A DNA stretch of 13,096 nucleotides from CAZNUP01 sp964609775 (GCA_964609775.1 CAZSSJ010000023.1:1-13096), one strand, 5' to 3'. Counted from the first letter of the stretch, positions 7,967 through 13,052 are shown. Notes: a model not told the origin generated them from the sequence alone. A program made the numbers and translations.

Positions 7967-7988
7967 CAACTTAAATGAAGAGAAAAAA

Positions 7989-8186
7989 TTAGCTGTTTTT
8001 CTTTTGGAAGAATTGCAGGTAGATAATCGGCACAATCCCCAGGCTATTAATCAGCAGCAGAACCACAAACCAATTTCTCTGTTCATTCCGGGCCGATTTC
8101 CACAAGGCAATTCCTTTCCACACCAAGTCCCAAATTGTCACGAGAATAACCAGCCAAAAAAACTTCGGGTCCCGAAACATTTCCAT
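7989..8186 (-). CDS. DUF5652-like small membrane protein
   Basis: This 65-aa protein has two membrane segments (about 9-29 and 40-60) separated by a basic, polar turn (KSARNEQRNW). The pattern of a tryptophan-rich first helix (IWDLVWKGIALWKSAR), then WFVVLLLINSLGIVPIIYL and a lysine-rich end, is that of the DUF5652 family, common in Patescibacteria and some archaea, with no known function. The first ATG (8186) is used; a second at codon 3 (8180) is equally possible. A -10-like TATAGT lies 11 nt upstream. Confidence 0.75.
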   Translation of the reverse strand: MEMFRDPKFFWLVILVTIWDLVWKGIALWKSARNEQRNWFVVLLLINSLGIVPIIYLQFFQKKNS

Positions 8187-8197
8187 ACCTTAATCTT

Positions 8198-8203
8198 ACT
8201 ATA
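8198..8203 (-). promoter_or_regulatory. -10 box before the DUF5652-like gene
   Basis: TATAGT on the minus strand (5/6 match to TATAAT) ends 11 nt before the ATG at 8186, in the 30-bp gap after the Nudix gene. A -35 box is not evident. Confidence 0.4.
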
Positions 8204-8216
8204 ATCAGTGACCTGT

Positions 8217-8687
8217 TTAAACGGACTCTGATAATTTCTTCAAAGCCTCTAGTGCATAAAATCGGACATTCGGTTTCAACTCCGTATTTTTTTCGATTTC
8301 TTCTTTTGTAAACCACCGGCAATCTTTCACTCGTTCTCTTTTGATCGTTTGCTCAATTTTGTCGGACTTTGCCCGGGCAAAATAGACAAAAGTGACATGC
8401 CTATGAAATTCGCCCACCCGGTTACAGTTTAGATAGTAAGGTGGAATAAGCTCTTTAGTGTCATCTTCGGGTCTGTTTGCAAGTAAGGTAGCATCCAGTT
8501 GCACCTCCAACCCTACCTCCTCCCGGACCTCCCGGACCGCCGCTTCATTCGGTTCTTCATTTAACTCAATATGTCCTCCTACCGATAGCCAAACTTTATA
8601 TTTATCGTGCTTTCGCAGCAGAACCTTGTTTTTATAAACAATAAAAACTTCAACAGTGAAATCAACAGCGTAATGAATGTGCGGCAT
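8217..8687 (-). CDS. Nudix hydrolase
   Basis: Nudix enzymes cleave nucleoside diphosphates linked to another group. The complete box G-x5-E-x7-REV-x-EE-x-GL is present (G38, E44, R52, E53, E56, E57, G59, L60), the glutamates binding metal. I start at the ATG at 8687 (156 aa, MPHIHYAVDF), which begins right before the first beta strand. A TTG at 8723 would add 12 unconserved-looking residues and overlaps the MFS stop. A TAGTAT box lies 13 nt before this ATG. The substrate cannot be predicted; an MPHIH-like start followed by a strand is seen in house-cleaning Nudix proteins of small genomes. Confidence 0.9.
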   Translation of the reverse strand: MPHIHYAVDFTVEVFIVYKNKVLLRKHDKYKVWLSVGGHIELNEEPNEAAVREVREEVGLEVQLDATLLANRPEDDTKELIPPYYLNCNRVGEFHRHVTFVYFARAKSDKIEQTIKRERVKDCRWFTKEEIEKNTELKPNVRFYALEALKKLSESV

Positions 8688-8719
8688 AATCTGCGGCAAA
8701 ATACTACATTTTTTCAAAC

Positions 8720-9367
8720 TCAATAGTGAGATACTAGCCTCGCAAGAGGACCTCTTGCGAGGCTAATTTTTACAATTTTTCTTCTGATGAGCATTGGAAG
8801 GGCGAAAACCCCAAACAAAACCGTTGCCGGCAGAAACACTTGATTTCTCCCCGGTTGCCCGAAAAGCAAAAAGTTTGACTGGACCAATACCAGAAAAACT
8901 CCGGTTGCCAGGACAAATCCAAAATTATTTGCCAGCTGCCCGATTCCGGAAATTACTCCCCGGTTTTTGAGATTCGAGAGTTGATCCAGTAAGGGATTAT
9001 AAAAAGTGAGACTGGCCTGATAGAAATACTGAAGGAAGAAGAAAACAATCAAAGCGGCCACAACTTTTGTGGCGCTTGGCAACCAGGAGCTCGTGACCAG
9101 TCCCAACAGCACTCCCAAGATGATCATGATCGCGGTGGAAACTTTGAGAAACGGCATCTTCCTGCCGCAGGCGTCGGCCCAGGCCCCAAGAAATGGCGCC
9201 GTCAGCAGCAAGAGAAAAGTTGCCGCCGCGAACACTCCTCCATACCAAATATCCGGAAACTGATTATCAATGACTACCCACTGAGAAAAATACAGACCTT
9301 CCAGAGCCGCTGACAGGAAGGAGTTTGCAAAGTCATACAGAACCCAGTAGCTAATGTTCCTGTTCAT
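8720..9367 (-). pseudogene. MFS transporter, N-terminal half only (UMF1/Atg22-like)
   Basis: The 215 residues match the first half of a major facilitator transporter: about six membrane segments, the start YWVLYDFANSF typical of the UMF1/Atg22-like group, and the loop motif GAWADACGRKMP between helices 2 and 3. Members are usually about 400-450 aa with 12 helices. Here the frame ends shortly after helix 6 with ISLARGPLARLVSHY, which is encoded by a 31-nt perfect palindrome and its flank, and the Nudix gene follows at once. No C-terminal half lies nearby. It is therefore probably a remnant made by deletion, although a six-helix protein that dimerises cannot be excluded. The ATG at 9367 is preceded by GGTGGGG, a weak Shine-Dalgarno candidate, 18 bp after the dehydrogenase gene. 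Confidence 0.75.
8735..8765 (+). terminator. 31-nt perfect palindrome with T-run, terminator-like on + strand
   Basis: Two 15-nt arms (8735-8749 and 8751-8765, left arm TAGCCTCGCAAGAGG) are perfect reverse complements around a single A. On the + strand, T-rich sequence follows (TTTTT at 8767-8771 and again at 8776-8780), as in an intrinsic terminator, but no + strand gene lies upstream. On the - strand it lies inside the 3' end of the truncated MFS gene and has no T-run. Confidence 0.7.
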
Positions 9368-9385
9368 GAATTAGTCCCCACCAGG

Positions 9386-10129
9386 CTAGTGCGTAATCTT
9401 CTTAACCTCTTTAGAATCCACGTTATAAACCAACAGTTTCTCTGGAGAATATTCACCGCTGTCTTGAATGCTCGAAATCACAATCATCCTCGATCCTGTT
9501 TCCAGCTCTTCCTGGCGGTCTAGAACGTAAATGACAGACTTGGCAACTTGTTCTGTTGTCATGGACATTTCCCAAGAAAACTCGTGATTTGTTCCAATAA
9601 GTTTACGCAGCAACGGGGTGTCAATATAGTTTGGTAGTAGACTGATTACCTTAACATCTTTATATTCCGCTGCAATCGTCTCAAAATATAAATTAAGGGC
9701 GGCTTTTGAACTGCCATATAATCCTAAAAGCGGGTCAGGGTAGCGATCGGAAATTGAGGAGATGTTGACGACCAGCCCGGATCGTAATTTTGGAAACAAG
9801 ACCGCCGTCAATTTAATTGGGGCCACAAAGTTTAAACCAAACATCTTCTCAAAATCTGCATCAGAAAAATCGAGAGCCGGTTTCTCAAATGCTGTCCCTG
9901 CATTATTCACTAGCAAATCTATTGTGTCTTCTTTGATCCCATTCACTAAGTTTGAAATTTCAGAAGCAACTGTTAAATCAGCCTTCAGCCAAACAAATAA
10001 AGCGTCCTCAATTTTTGGGGCGCTGCGGGAAATTCCATAAACTTTAAACCCCTGAGTAAGAAGCTCATTGCTGATTGCCCCCCCCAGTCCGTAGCTTGCT
10101 CCGGAAACAACTGCCACCTTTGTCCTCAT
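9386..10129 (-). CDS. Short-chain dehydrogenase/reductase (SDR)
   Basis: This is a classical SDR of 247 aa. The sequence shows the Rossmann glycine motif GASYGLG (10-16), NNAG (75-78), the conserved N100, and the catalytic serine region NISSIS (122-127) with Y138 and K142 (YGSSK). These define an NAD(P)-dependent oxidoreductase; the substrate is unknown. The C-terminus is unusual for the family in ending with a 40-residue tail (from about 207) that includes an IVISSIQDSGEYSPEK stretch. It lies upstream of the truncated MFS gene with an 18-bp gap, so the two are probably co-transcribed. An extended -10 box ends 6 nt before the ATG, which would make the mRNA leaderless. Confidence 0.93.
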   Translation of the reverse strand: MRTKVAVVSGASYGLGGAISNELLTQGFKVYGISRSAPKIEDALFVWLKADLTVASEISNLVNGIKEDTIDLLVNNAGTAFEKPALDFSDADFEKMFGLNFVAPIKLTAVLFPKLRSGLVVNISSISDRYPDPLLGLYGSSKAALNLYFETIAAEYKDVKVISLLPNYIDTPLLRKLIGTNHEFSWEMSMTTEQVAKSVIYVLDRQEELETGSRMIVISSIQDSGEYSPEKLLVYNVDSKEVKKITH

Positions 10130-10135
10130 AAGCAG

Positions 10136-10144
10136 ATTTTATCA
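10136..10144 (-). promoter_or_regulatory. Extended -10 promoter of the SDR gene
   Basis: TGATAAAAT on the minus strand is an extended -10 element. Six nucleotides separate it from the ATG at 10129, so transcription would begin at or next to the start codon. Confidence 0.5.
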
Positions 10145-10185
10145 GAAATAGTCTTTCAGGATTAAGAGGATTGTATAGCCATTAA

Positions 10186-10200
10186 CCAGGCGTCGTCTGG
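10186..10200. repeat. Short inverted repeat, copy 1
   Basis: CCAGGCG-T-CGTCTGG can form a 7-bp stem if one G pairs with T/U. A related perfect version, CCAGACG-C-CGTCTGG, occurs at 12079-12093. On the minus strand an AT-rich stretch (ATATTTTTTG) precedes this copy, much as GAATTTTT precedes the second copy on the plus strand, so the two are probably inverted relative to each other. Confidence 0.5.
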
Positions 10201-10308
10201 AGGCACAAAAAATATCCTGCCCCAGCGGTCCTTTAGCGAAGCAGATTTTGCGGTGAAGCTGCTCTGAGAAGATCTCCCGGTCGTCAGGCCAGGGAGCCCA
10301 TAGAAAAA

Positions 10309-10345
10309 AACAAGAAAATTTGGAATGATGGAAATATGACTGCGA
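10309..10345 (+). repeat. 37-nt dispersed repeat, copy 1 (over glycosyltransferase start)
   Basis: The segment starting AACAAGAAAATTTG and ending ATATGACTGCGA matches 12034-12070 with 35 of 37 identical bases. It includes the ATG used here as the glycosyltransferase start. The minus-strand translations of both copies are also open (SQSYFHH then S or L, then KFSC), so the conserved strand is not certain. Confidence 0.75.
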
Positions 10346-11193
10346 TACATCCCTCTTCTGAACCGGTCTGTAATCCAAAAATCACAGTAATCGTAAGAGC
10401 CAGAAACGAAGAAAGTAATATTGTGGCAACTCTCAATTCATTAAATAAACAAAATTTTCAGGGGTTTCAGATAGTAATAGTTGATAACGGCAGCACTGAT
10501 AATACTAAAAAAGTTATTAGTGATTTTTTATCCGTAAATCTGAGATTCCAGGCGAGATCTATTGAAGAACAGGAAATCGGTCGGGGCAAAGCACTTCATA
10601 CCGGTGTCTTAGCGGCCAACACAGAATGGATAGCGTGCTTGGATAGTGATACTGTCGCCGCTCCGAATTGGTTAGAAACAATTTGTGGATTTATTTCACG
10701 TAATCCAAGACTCGTTGCCGGAAGCGGTCAAATACAATTCCTGGACGGCCCTAAACATCATAAGCTACTTTACTCAATGGGGAGGGGGATTATCTATTCT
10801 TTAGCCGCACGAAACGGACAAGGCTGGCTATCTCTGGCAAATAGTTGGTTCAGGAAATCAGTTTTCCTGGCCTCGGGCGGCACGAGAAATTATCCGGAGA
10901 ATGTGATTCCCGATGATCGAATCCTTGCTTTGCAACTGCGAAAACACGGCAAGATAGGTTTTTGTGAAGAAGCAAAAGTGTGGACAGAGAATTGGTTGAC
11001 AAGGAAACCACAGTGGTTGACTCATTTTTGGAACGAGTTGGAACAGGTTAGAGAAGTGGCGGGTACGAAGAAGCCTAGCTTTTTCCAAAACATCATCAGA
11101 CCAATTTCAGAACTCTGTAGGCTTTTTGATGACATTAAAGAAAGAACATTACACGATACTCTGAGCCTCCGCGCTCGGGGAGGATTTCATTAG
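10336..11193 (+). CDS. Family 2 glycosyltransferase
   Basis: This 285-aa GT-A fold enzyme would transfer a sugar from a nucleotide-sugar donor, probably in surface polysaccharide synthesis. Motifs are ITVIVRARNEE (16-26), D50 in VDNGSTDNT, the metal-binding DSD (103-105), GG (181-182) and the acceptor-side DD (193-194) in IPDDRILALQLRKHG. There is no obvious membrane segment, so it is likely soluble or peripheral. The start ATG lies in the 37-nt repeat; a later start would cut into the first beta strand, which begins near residue 15. Codon use is more AT-rich than in the left part of the window, which hints at transfer. Its stop is 17 bp from the end of a convergent structured RNA gene. Confidence 0.9.
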   Translation: MTAIHPSSEPVCNPKITVIVRARNEESNIVATLNSLNKQNFQGFQIVIVDNGSTDNTKKVISDFLSVNLRFQARSIEEQEIGRGKALHTGVLAANTEWIACLDSDTVAAPNWLETICGFISRNPRLVAGSGQIQFLDGPKHHKLLYSMGRGIIYSLAARNGQGWLSLANSWFRKSVFLASGGTRNYPENVIPDDRILALQLRKHGKIGFCEEAKVWTENWLTRKPQWLTHFWNELEQVREVAGTKKPSFFQNIIRPISELCRLFDDIKERTLHDTLSLRARGGFH

Positions 11194-11210
11194 AAAATCT
11201 TTGGGAGTTT

Positions 11211-11293
11211 AAATAAAAAGCGGCTCTGTTCCTATCCAAACGTAAGTCTGGAACGCGCACCGTACGGTGACAATTCGGATACAGAGCCTTTGT
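11211..11293 (-). ncRNA. Structured RNA, copy 1 (near glycosyltransferase)
   Basis: A minus-strand RNA of about 83 nt is predicted from a TATAAT box at 11300-11305 to a T-rich end at 11211-11219. GGCUCUGU near the 5' end pairs with ACAGAGCC (11222-11229) just before the U-rich tail, closing the molecule and possibly acting as the terminator stem. Inside, AUCCGAAU (11273-11280) pairs over 8 bp with GUUUGGAU (11234-11241), and CACC-GUAC-GGUG (11258-11269) forms a hairpin. The second copy at 12889-12988 keeps the same helix with compensatory changes. No known RNA family is recognised by eye. Confidence 0.7.
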
Positions 11294-11299
11294 GATGGA

Positions 11300-11305
11300 A
11301 TTATA
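11300..11305 (-). promoter_or_regulatory. -10 box of structured RNA copy 1
   Basis: TATAAT on the minus strand is a perfect -10 box, preceded by CGTGA, so that TGATATAAT is also an extended -10 element. The second RNA copy has CGTG and TATAAT in the same place. A GTCTGA box 25 nt upstream is shared by both copies; a standard -35 box is weak. Confidence 0.6.
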
Positions 11306-11357
11306 TCACGATCTACTATAAAACGTCTATTCAGACTTTCGGAACAACATAAATTCC

Positions 11358-11401
11358 TCTTGACAAGAAAAATAAGCACCCACAACGGGGCAAGGAATTT
11401 A
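11358..11401 (-). repeat. 44-nt repeat upstream of RNA copy 1
   Basis: This segment matches 13053-13096 at 39 of 44 bases, all five differences being transitions. In both copies it ends exactly 52 nt upstream of the RNA's TATAAT box. On the minus strand it can form a 5-bp hairpin followed by a U-rich tract, and one base pair of the stem changes from C-G to U-A between copies. It contains the 11-nt palindrome TCTTGACAAGA. Confidence 0.75.
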
Positions 11402-11512
11402 AACCTTTATACCTCTAAGCGGCCGGCAGGAGCAATTCTTAGCATGTTCCAAATGCCACTTAATTCTTTGGATTTGCGAGATCCTCTTACAAAGGTTATA
11501 TTAAACTTAAAA

Positions 11513-11560
11513 GGGCGGAAACTCCGGGCTTTCAGCCCGGAGAAGTTTATAAACTTGCCC
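11513..11560 (+). mobile_element. Hairpin resembling an IS200/IS605 right end (omega-RNA scaffold)
   Basis: CTCCGGGCT-TTC-AGCCCGGAG (11522-11542) is a perfect 9-bp stem with a 3-nt loop. It is flanked by GGGCGGAAA and AAGTTTATA, with outer pairing of GGGC (11513-11516) to GCCC (11557-11560). This layout resembles the right ends of IS200/IS605 elements, where the TnpB guide (omega) RNA ends. There is no TnpA or TnpB gene in the window, so it would be a remnant or a non-autonomous element. Alternatively it is the terminator of the minus-strand gene pair, whose second gene stops at 11547: TTT and then TTTT follow the hairpin on that strand. Confidence 0.4.
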
Positions 11561-11783
11561 CAGGATCCCCAATAACAATCTGACATTTCATATTTGACCA
11601 TAAATATTCACTTCCGGCTCTTTCATCTGAACTTGAAGCGCTAGACAACCCAATTGATAGTTTATAGCTAGAGGGCAATGCCAATACACGTGCAAGTGCT
11701 ATTTTTTGGAGTTCATTCTGGGATTCTATATCAAGTTCTTGTGTTTTAGACTCCTCCTTGTCTTTTTTTGCTTTATCACTCAT
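11547..11783 (-). CDS. Small protein of unknown function, second gene of a pair
   Basis: I do not recognise this 78-aa protein with certainty. It has a charged N-terminus (SDKAKKDKEESKTQE), a short helix-like centre (IESQNELQKIALARVLALP), then SSYKLSIG and a serine-rich stretch. Its ATG overlaps the stop of the preceding gene as ATGA, a sign of translational coupling. The last residues (GDPGASL) are encoded right beside, and partly within, the IS200/IS605-like hairpin, so the original C-terminus may have been replaced. No signal peptide or membrane segment is seen. Confidence 0.55.
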   Translation of the reverse strand: MSDKAKKDKEESKTQELDIESQNELQKIALARVLALPSSYKLSIGLSSASSSDERAGSEYLWSNMKCQIVIGDPGASL

Positions 11784-11977
11784 ATATCTTTATCCAATAT
11801 GCCTAATTTTGATAATATTTCAATAATTTTCTTACCCTTCTCGGTATCTTCTAAAATCTCAAGCCTAGCCGCCTTCCATGTAAGAGGCTCGTCATCGACC
11901 ACGACAACAATTTCCTCACGTGCCCCAAGAGGCAGGTTAGCATATATTTGCAAAAACTTGGATTTATTATCAGTCAT
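11780..11977 (-). CDS. Small protein of unknown function, first gene of a pair
   Basis: This 65-aa protein reads KFLQIYANLPLGAREE, then IVVVVDDEPLTWKAARLE, then a helix and KIIEILSKLGIL. The pattern (a helix with YANLPL, a hydrophobic strand, a DDEPLTW turn, two helices) looks like a folded small domain, and I believe similar small hypothetical proteins exist in other bacteria, but I cannot name a family. The ATG at 11977 is chosen over a TTG at 11998 because an extended -10 box lies 11 nt before it. It overlaps the following gene by 4 bp, so the two are probably made together. Confidence 0.65.
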   Translation of the reverse strand: MTDNKSKFLQIYANLPLGAREEIVVVVDDEPLTWKAARLEILEDTEKGKKIIEILSKLGILDKDI

Positions 11978-11988
11978 ATATTTGTTTA

Positions 11989-11997
11989 AGTATAACA
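11989..11997 (-). promoter_or_regulatory. Extended -10 promoter of the small-gene pair
   Basis: TGTTATACT on the minus strand is an extended -10 element (TATACT is 5/6 to consensus). It ends 11 nt before the ATG at 11977, for a leader of about 5 nt. Confidence 0.5.
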
Positions 11998-12033
11998 CTT
12001 CTTGAGCCCTCCCTGGCGGGGCTTCAAAAAGAG

Positions 12034-12070
12034 AACAAGAAAATTTGAGATGATGGAAATATGACTGCGA
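12034..12070 (+). repeat. 37-nt dispersed repeat, copy 2
   Basis: This matches 10309-10345 except for two adjacent bases (AG instead of GA after AACAAGAAAATTTG). Here the conserved ATG (12061) opens only an 11-codon frame ending at a TGA, so the repeat does not serve as a gene start in this copy. It lies 187 bp before the DUF3800 ATG. Confidence 0.75.
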
Positions 12071-12078
12071 GAATTTTT

Positions 12079-12093
12079 CCAGACGCCGTCTGG
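12079..12093. repeat. Short inverted repeat, copy 2
   Basis: CCAGACG-C-CGTCTGG is a perfect 7-bp inverted repeat around one base, related to CCAGGCG-T-CGTCTGG at 10186-10200. It starts 8 nt after the 37-nt repeat. Neither side has a T-run, so it is not an intrinsic terminator. Confidence 0.55.
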
Positions 12094-12242
12094 TGAAGCT
12101 GAGGAAAACGTTGCTTGGACGGGACTTTTTAGTTTGGGTCTTTAGTGTAGTCTGGATGTTCTAGTCAGATACCCTCTTGACCCCTGATTTCTGGATTAGG
12201 ACTTCTCGGAGATGCTTCTTTTGAATTGTTGCGACAATATCC

Positions 12243-12251
12243 TGCTACAAT
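12243..12251 (+). promoter_or_regulatory. Extended -10 promoter of the DUF3800 gene
   Basis: TGCTACAAT is an extended -10 element, with a TTGAAT 19 bp upstream of its hexamer. Only six bases (TAACAC) lie between TACAAT and the ATG at 12258, so the transcript is predicted to be leaderless. Confidence 0.55.
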
Positions 12252-12257
12252 TAACAC

Positions 12258-12884
12258 ATGCTAGTGTTTATTGATGACTCCGGCGATCCAGGATTTAAGC
12301 TCGATAAAGGCTCATCTCTCATTTTTGTAATTTCCTGTGTAATTTTTGACGACGAGCTGGAGGCGGAAAAAACGGCAGTAGCAATTAAAGAATTTCGCCG
12401 GAGAATTCGCTTTCCGGATGACGTCGAGTTCAAATTTAATAAATCGTCAAAAAAGACTCGAGAAAAATTTTTGGAGGCAATTAATTCGTTTCATTTTAAA
12501 GTTCGAAGCTTAGTAATCCAAAAGGATGTCATAAAAAGTGAAGAACTTAAGGGAAATAAAAATTCATTTTATAGCTACGCCATTAAGTTGCTGCTGCAAC
12601 ATAGCGATGGCTCGATTCTTAATGCGAAAGTGAGGGTTGATGGCAGCGGAGACCGAATTTTTCGAAAAAGTTTTGTTGCTTATCTTCGGAAGCAATTGAA
12701 CTCAGAACAAAGAAAAGTGATGAAAGACTGTAAATTAGTGGATTCGAAAGAAAATGTTTTAGTGCAAATGGCAGACATGATTGCCGGAAGTATAAGGCGC
12801 GCTTATGAATTGGACAAGACCGACCGTGAAACATATAAGAAAATCATTAGGAAACACATCGAAGATGAATGGAGGTTCCGATAA
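12258..12884 (+). CDS. DUF3800 domain protein
   Basis: This 208-aa protein starts MLVFIDDSGDPGF, the hallmark of DUF3800 (PF12686), a family predicted to adopt an RNase H-like fold. Candidate metal-binding acids are D6/D7 in the first strand, E57 in the VEFKF segment, D128 in VRVDGSGD, and D173 in LVQMADMIAG, preceded by the VDSKE segment (161-165) as in the family. The length is normal and the protein looks intact; it is not known to have a proven activity. From memory, DUF3800 genes lie near several unrelated candidate structured RNAs (motifs named DUF3800-I to -XI by Weinberg and co-workers, 2017). Here a structured RNA gene converges on its 3' end, 4 bp after the stop. It has its own leaderless-type promoter. 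Confidence 0.9.
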   Translation: MLVFIDDSGDPGFKLDKGSSLIFVISCVIFDDELEAEKTAVAIKEFRRRIRFPDDVEFKFNKSSKKTREKFLEAINSFHFKVRSLVIQKDVIKSEELKGNKNSFYSYAIKLLLQHSDGSILNAKVRVDGSGDRIFRKSFVAYLRKQLNSEQRKVMKDCKLVDSKENVLVQMADMIAGSIRRAYELDKTDRETYKKIIRKHIEDEWRFR

Positions 12885-12888
12885 CCAC

Positions 12889-12912
12889 AAAAAAAGGACC
12901 CTTACGGGCCCT
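12889..12912 (-). terminator. Intrinsic terminator of structured RNA copy 2
   Basis: On the minus strand AGGGCCC, a GTAA loop and GGGTCCT form a 7-bp stem with one G-U pair, followed by seven T (12889-12895). On the plus strand that pair would be an A-C mismatch and there is no T-run, so the terminator serves minus-strand transcription. The loop is a GNRA tetraloop. Confidence 0.85.
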
Positions 12913-12988
12913 TTCCAACCACGGTCCTATGCTAGTTGTCCTAGCCACGCCACCGTCCGGTGACAGTTCGGAATACAGGTTTTTGTAA
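12889..12988 (-). ncRNA. Structured RNA, copy 2 (downstream of DUF3800 gene)
   Basis: A minus-strand RNA of about 100 nt is predicted between a TATAAT box (12995-13000) and the intrinsic terminator. UUCCGAAC (12966-12973) pairs with GGUUGGAA (12913-12920) in an 8-bp helix with one A-G mismatch. It encloses the hairpin CACC-GGAC-GGUG (12951-12962) and a second hairpin GCUAG-GACAA-CUAGC (12931-12945). Relative to copy 1 the outermost pair changes from A-U to U-A and the innermost from U-G to C-G, so pairing is kept while sequence changes. The 5' segment CUGUAUUCCGAAC and the first hairpin are the best conserved parts. By position it is a candidate partner of the DUF3800 protein. Confidence 0.75.
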
Positions 12989-12994
12989 GTACAT

Positions 12995-13000
12995 ATTATA
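12995..13000 (-). promoter_or_regulatory. -10 box of structured RNA copy 2
   Basis: TATAAT on the minus strand, directly preceded by CGTG as in copy 1. The GTCTGA box is again found 24 nt upstream. A good -35 box is not seen. Confidence 0.6.
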
Positions 13001-13052
13001 CACGGTTTTACGAGAGAAGAAAAGTCAGACAGTAAGAGAAGCGTAAAAAGGG

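Larger units (their letters stand above)
11194..11546. other. Gene-free stretch holding an RNA gene, a repeat and a hairpin
   Basis: No convincing protein gene is seen in these 353 bases. From left to right they hold the first minus-strand structured RNA with its -10 box, a 52-nt poorly conserved gap, the 44-nt repeat copy, about 110 nt of unassigned sequence, and an IS200/IS605-like hairpin. A 102-codon plus-strand frame runs across all of these and is judged spurious. Confidence 0.6.
11978..12257. other. Intergenic region between divergent genes
   Basis: These 280 bases separate the minus-strand small-gene pair from the DUF3800 gene. They hold a promoter for each side, an imperfect GC-rich hairpin (12002-12026, GCCC pairing with GGGC), the second 37-nt repeat copy and the second short inverted repeat. 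I see nothing further from about 12094 to 12220 apart from an imperfect short duplication around GGGACTTTTTAG and GGGTCTTTAG. Confidence 0.5.

Noticed and set aside
10142..10378. Two overlapping minus-strand frames (78 and 62 codons) upstream of the glycosyltransferase
   Set aside because: They overlap the glycosyltransferase start and the 37-nt repeat, and lack a promoter or family match. The partial similarity to the second repeat copy is explained by the DNA repeat itself.
11211..11305. RNA copies read as integron attC sites
   Set aside because: The gene-then-structured-site order recalls integron cassettes, but no GTTRRRY core or R/L box set is seen, there is no integrase in the window, and the G-U pairs and T-run point to a transcribed RNA.
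11267..11575. Plus-strand 102-codon frame
   Set aside because: It runs across the minus-strand RNA, the 44-nt repeat and the IS200/IS605-like hairpin, and its sequence shows no recognisable domain. The conservation seen in the 44-nt repeat does not follow codon positions.
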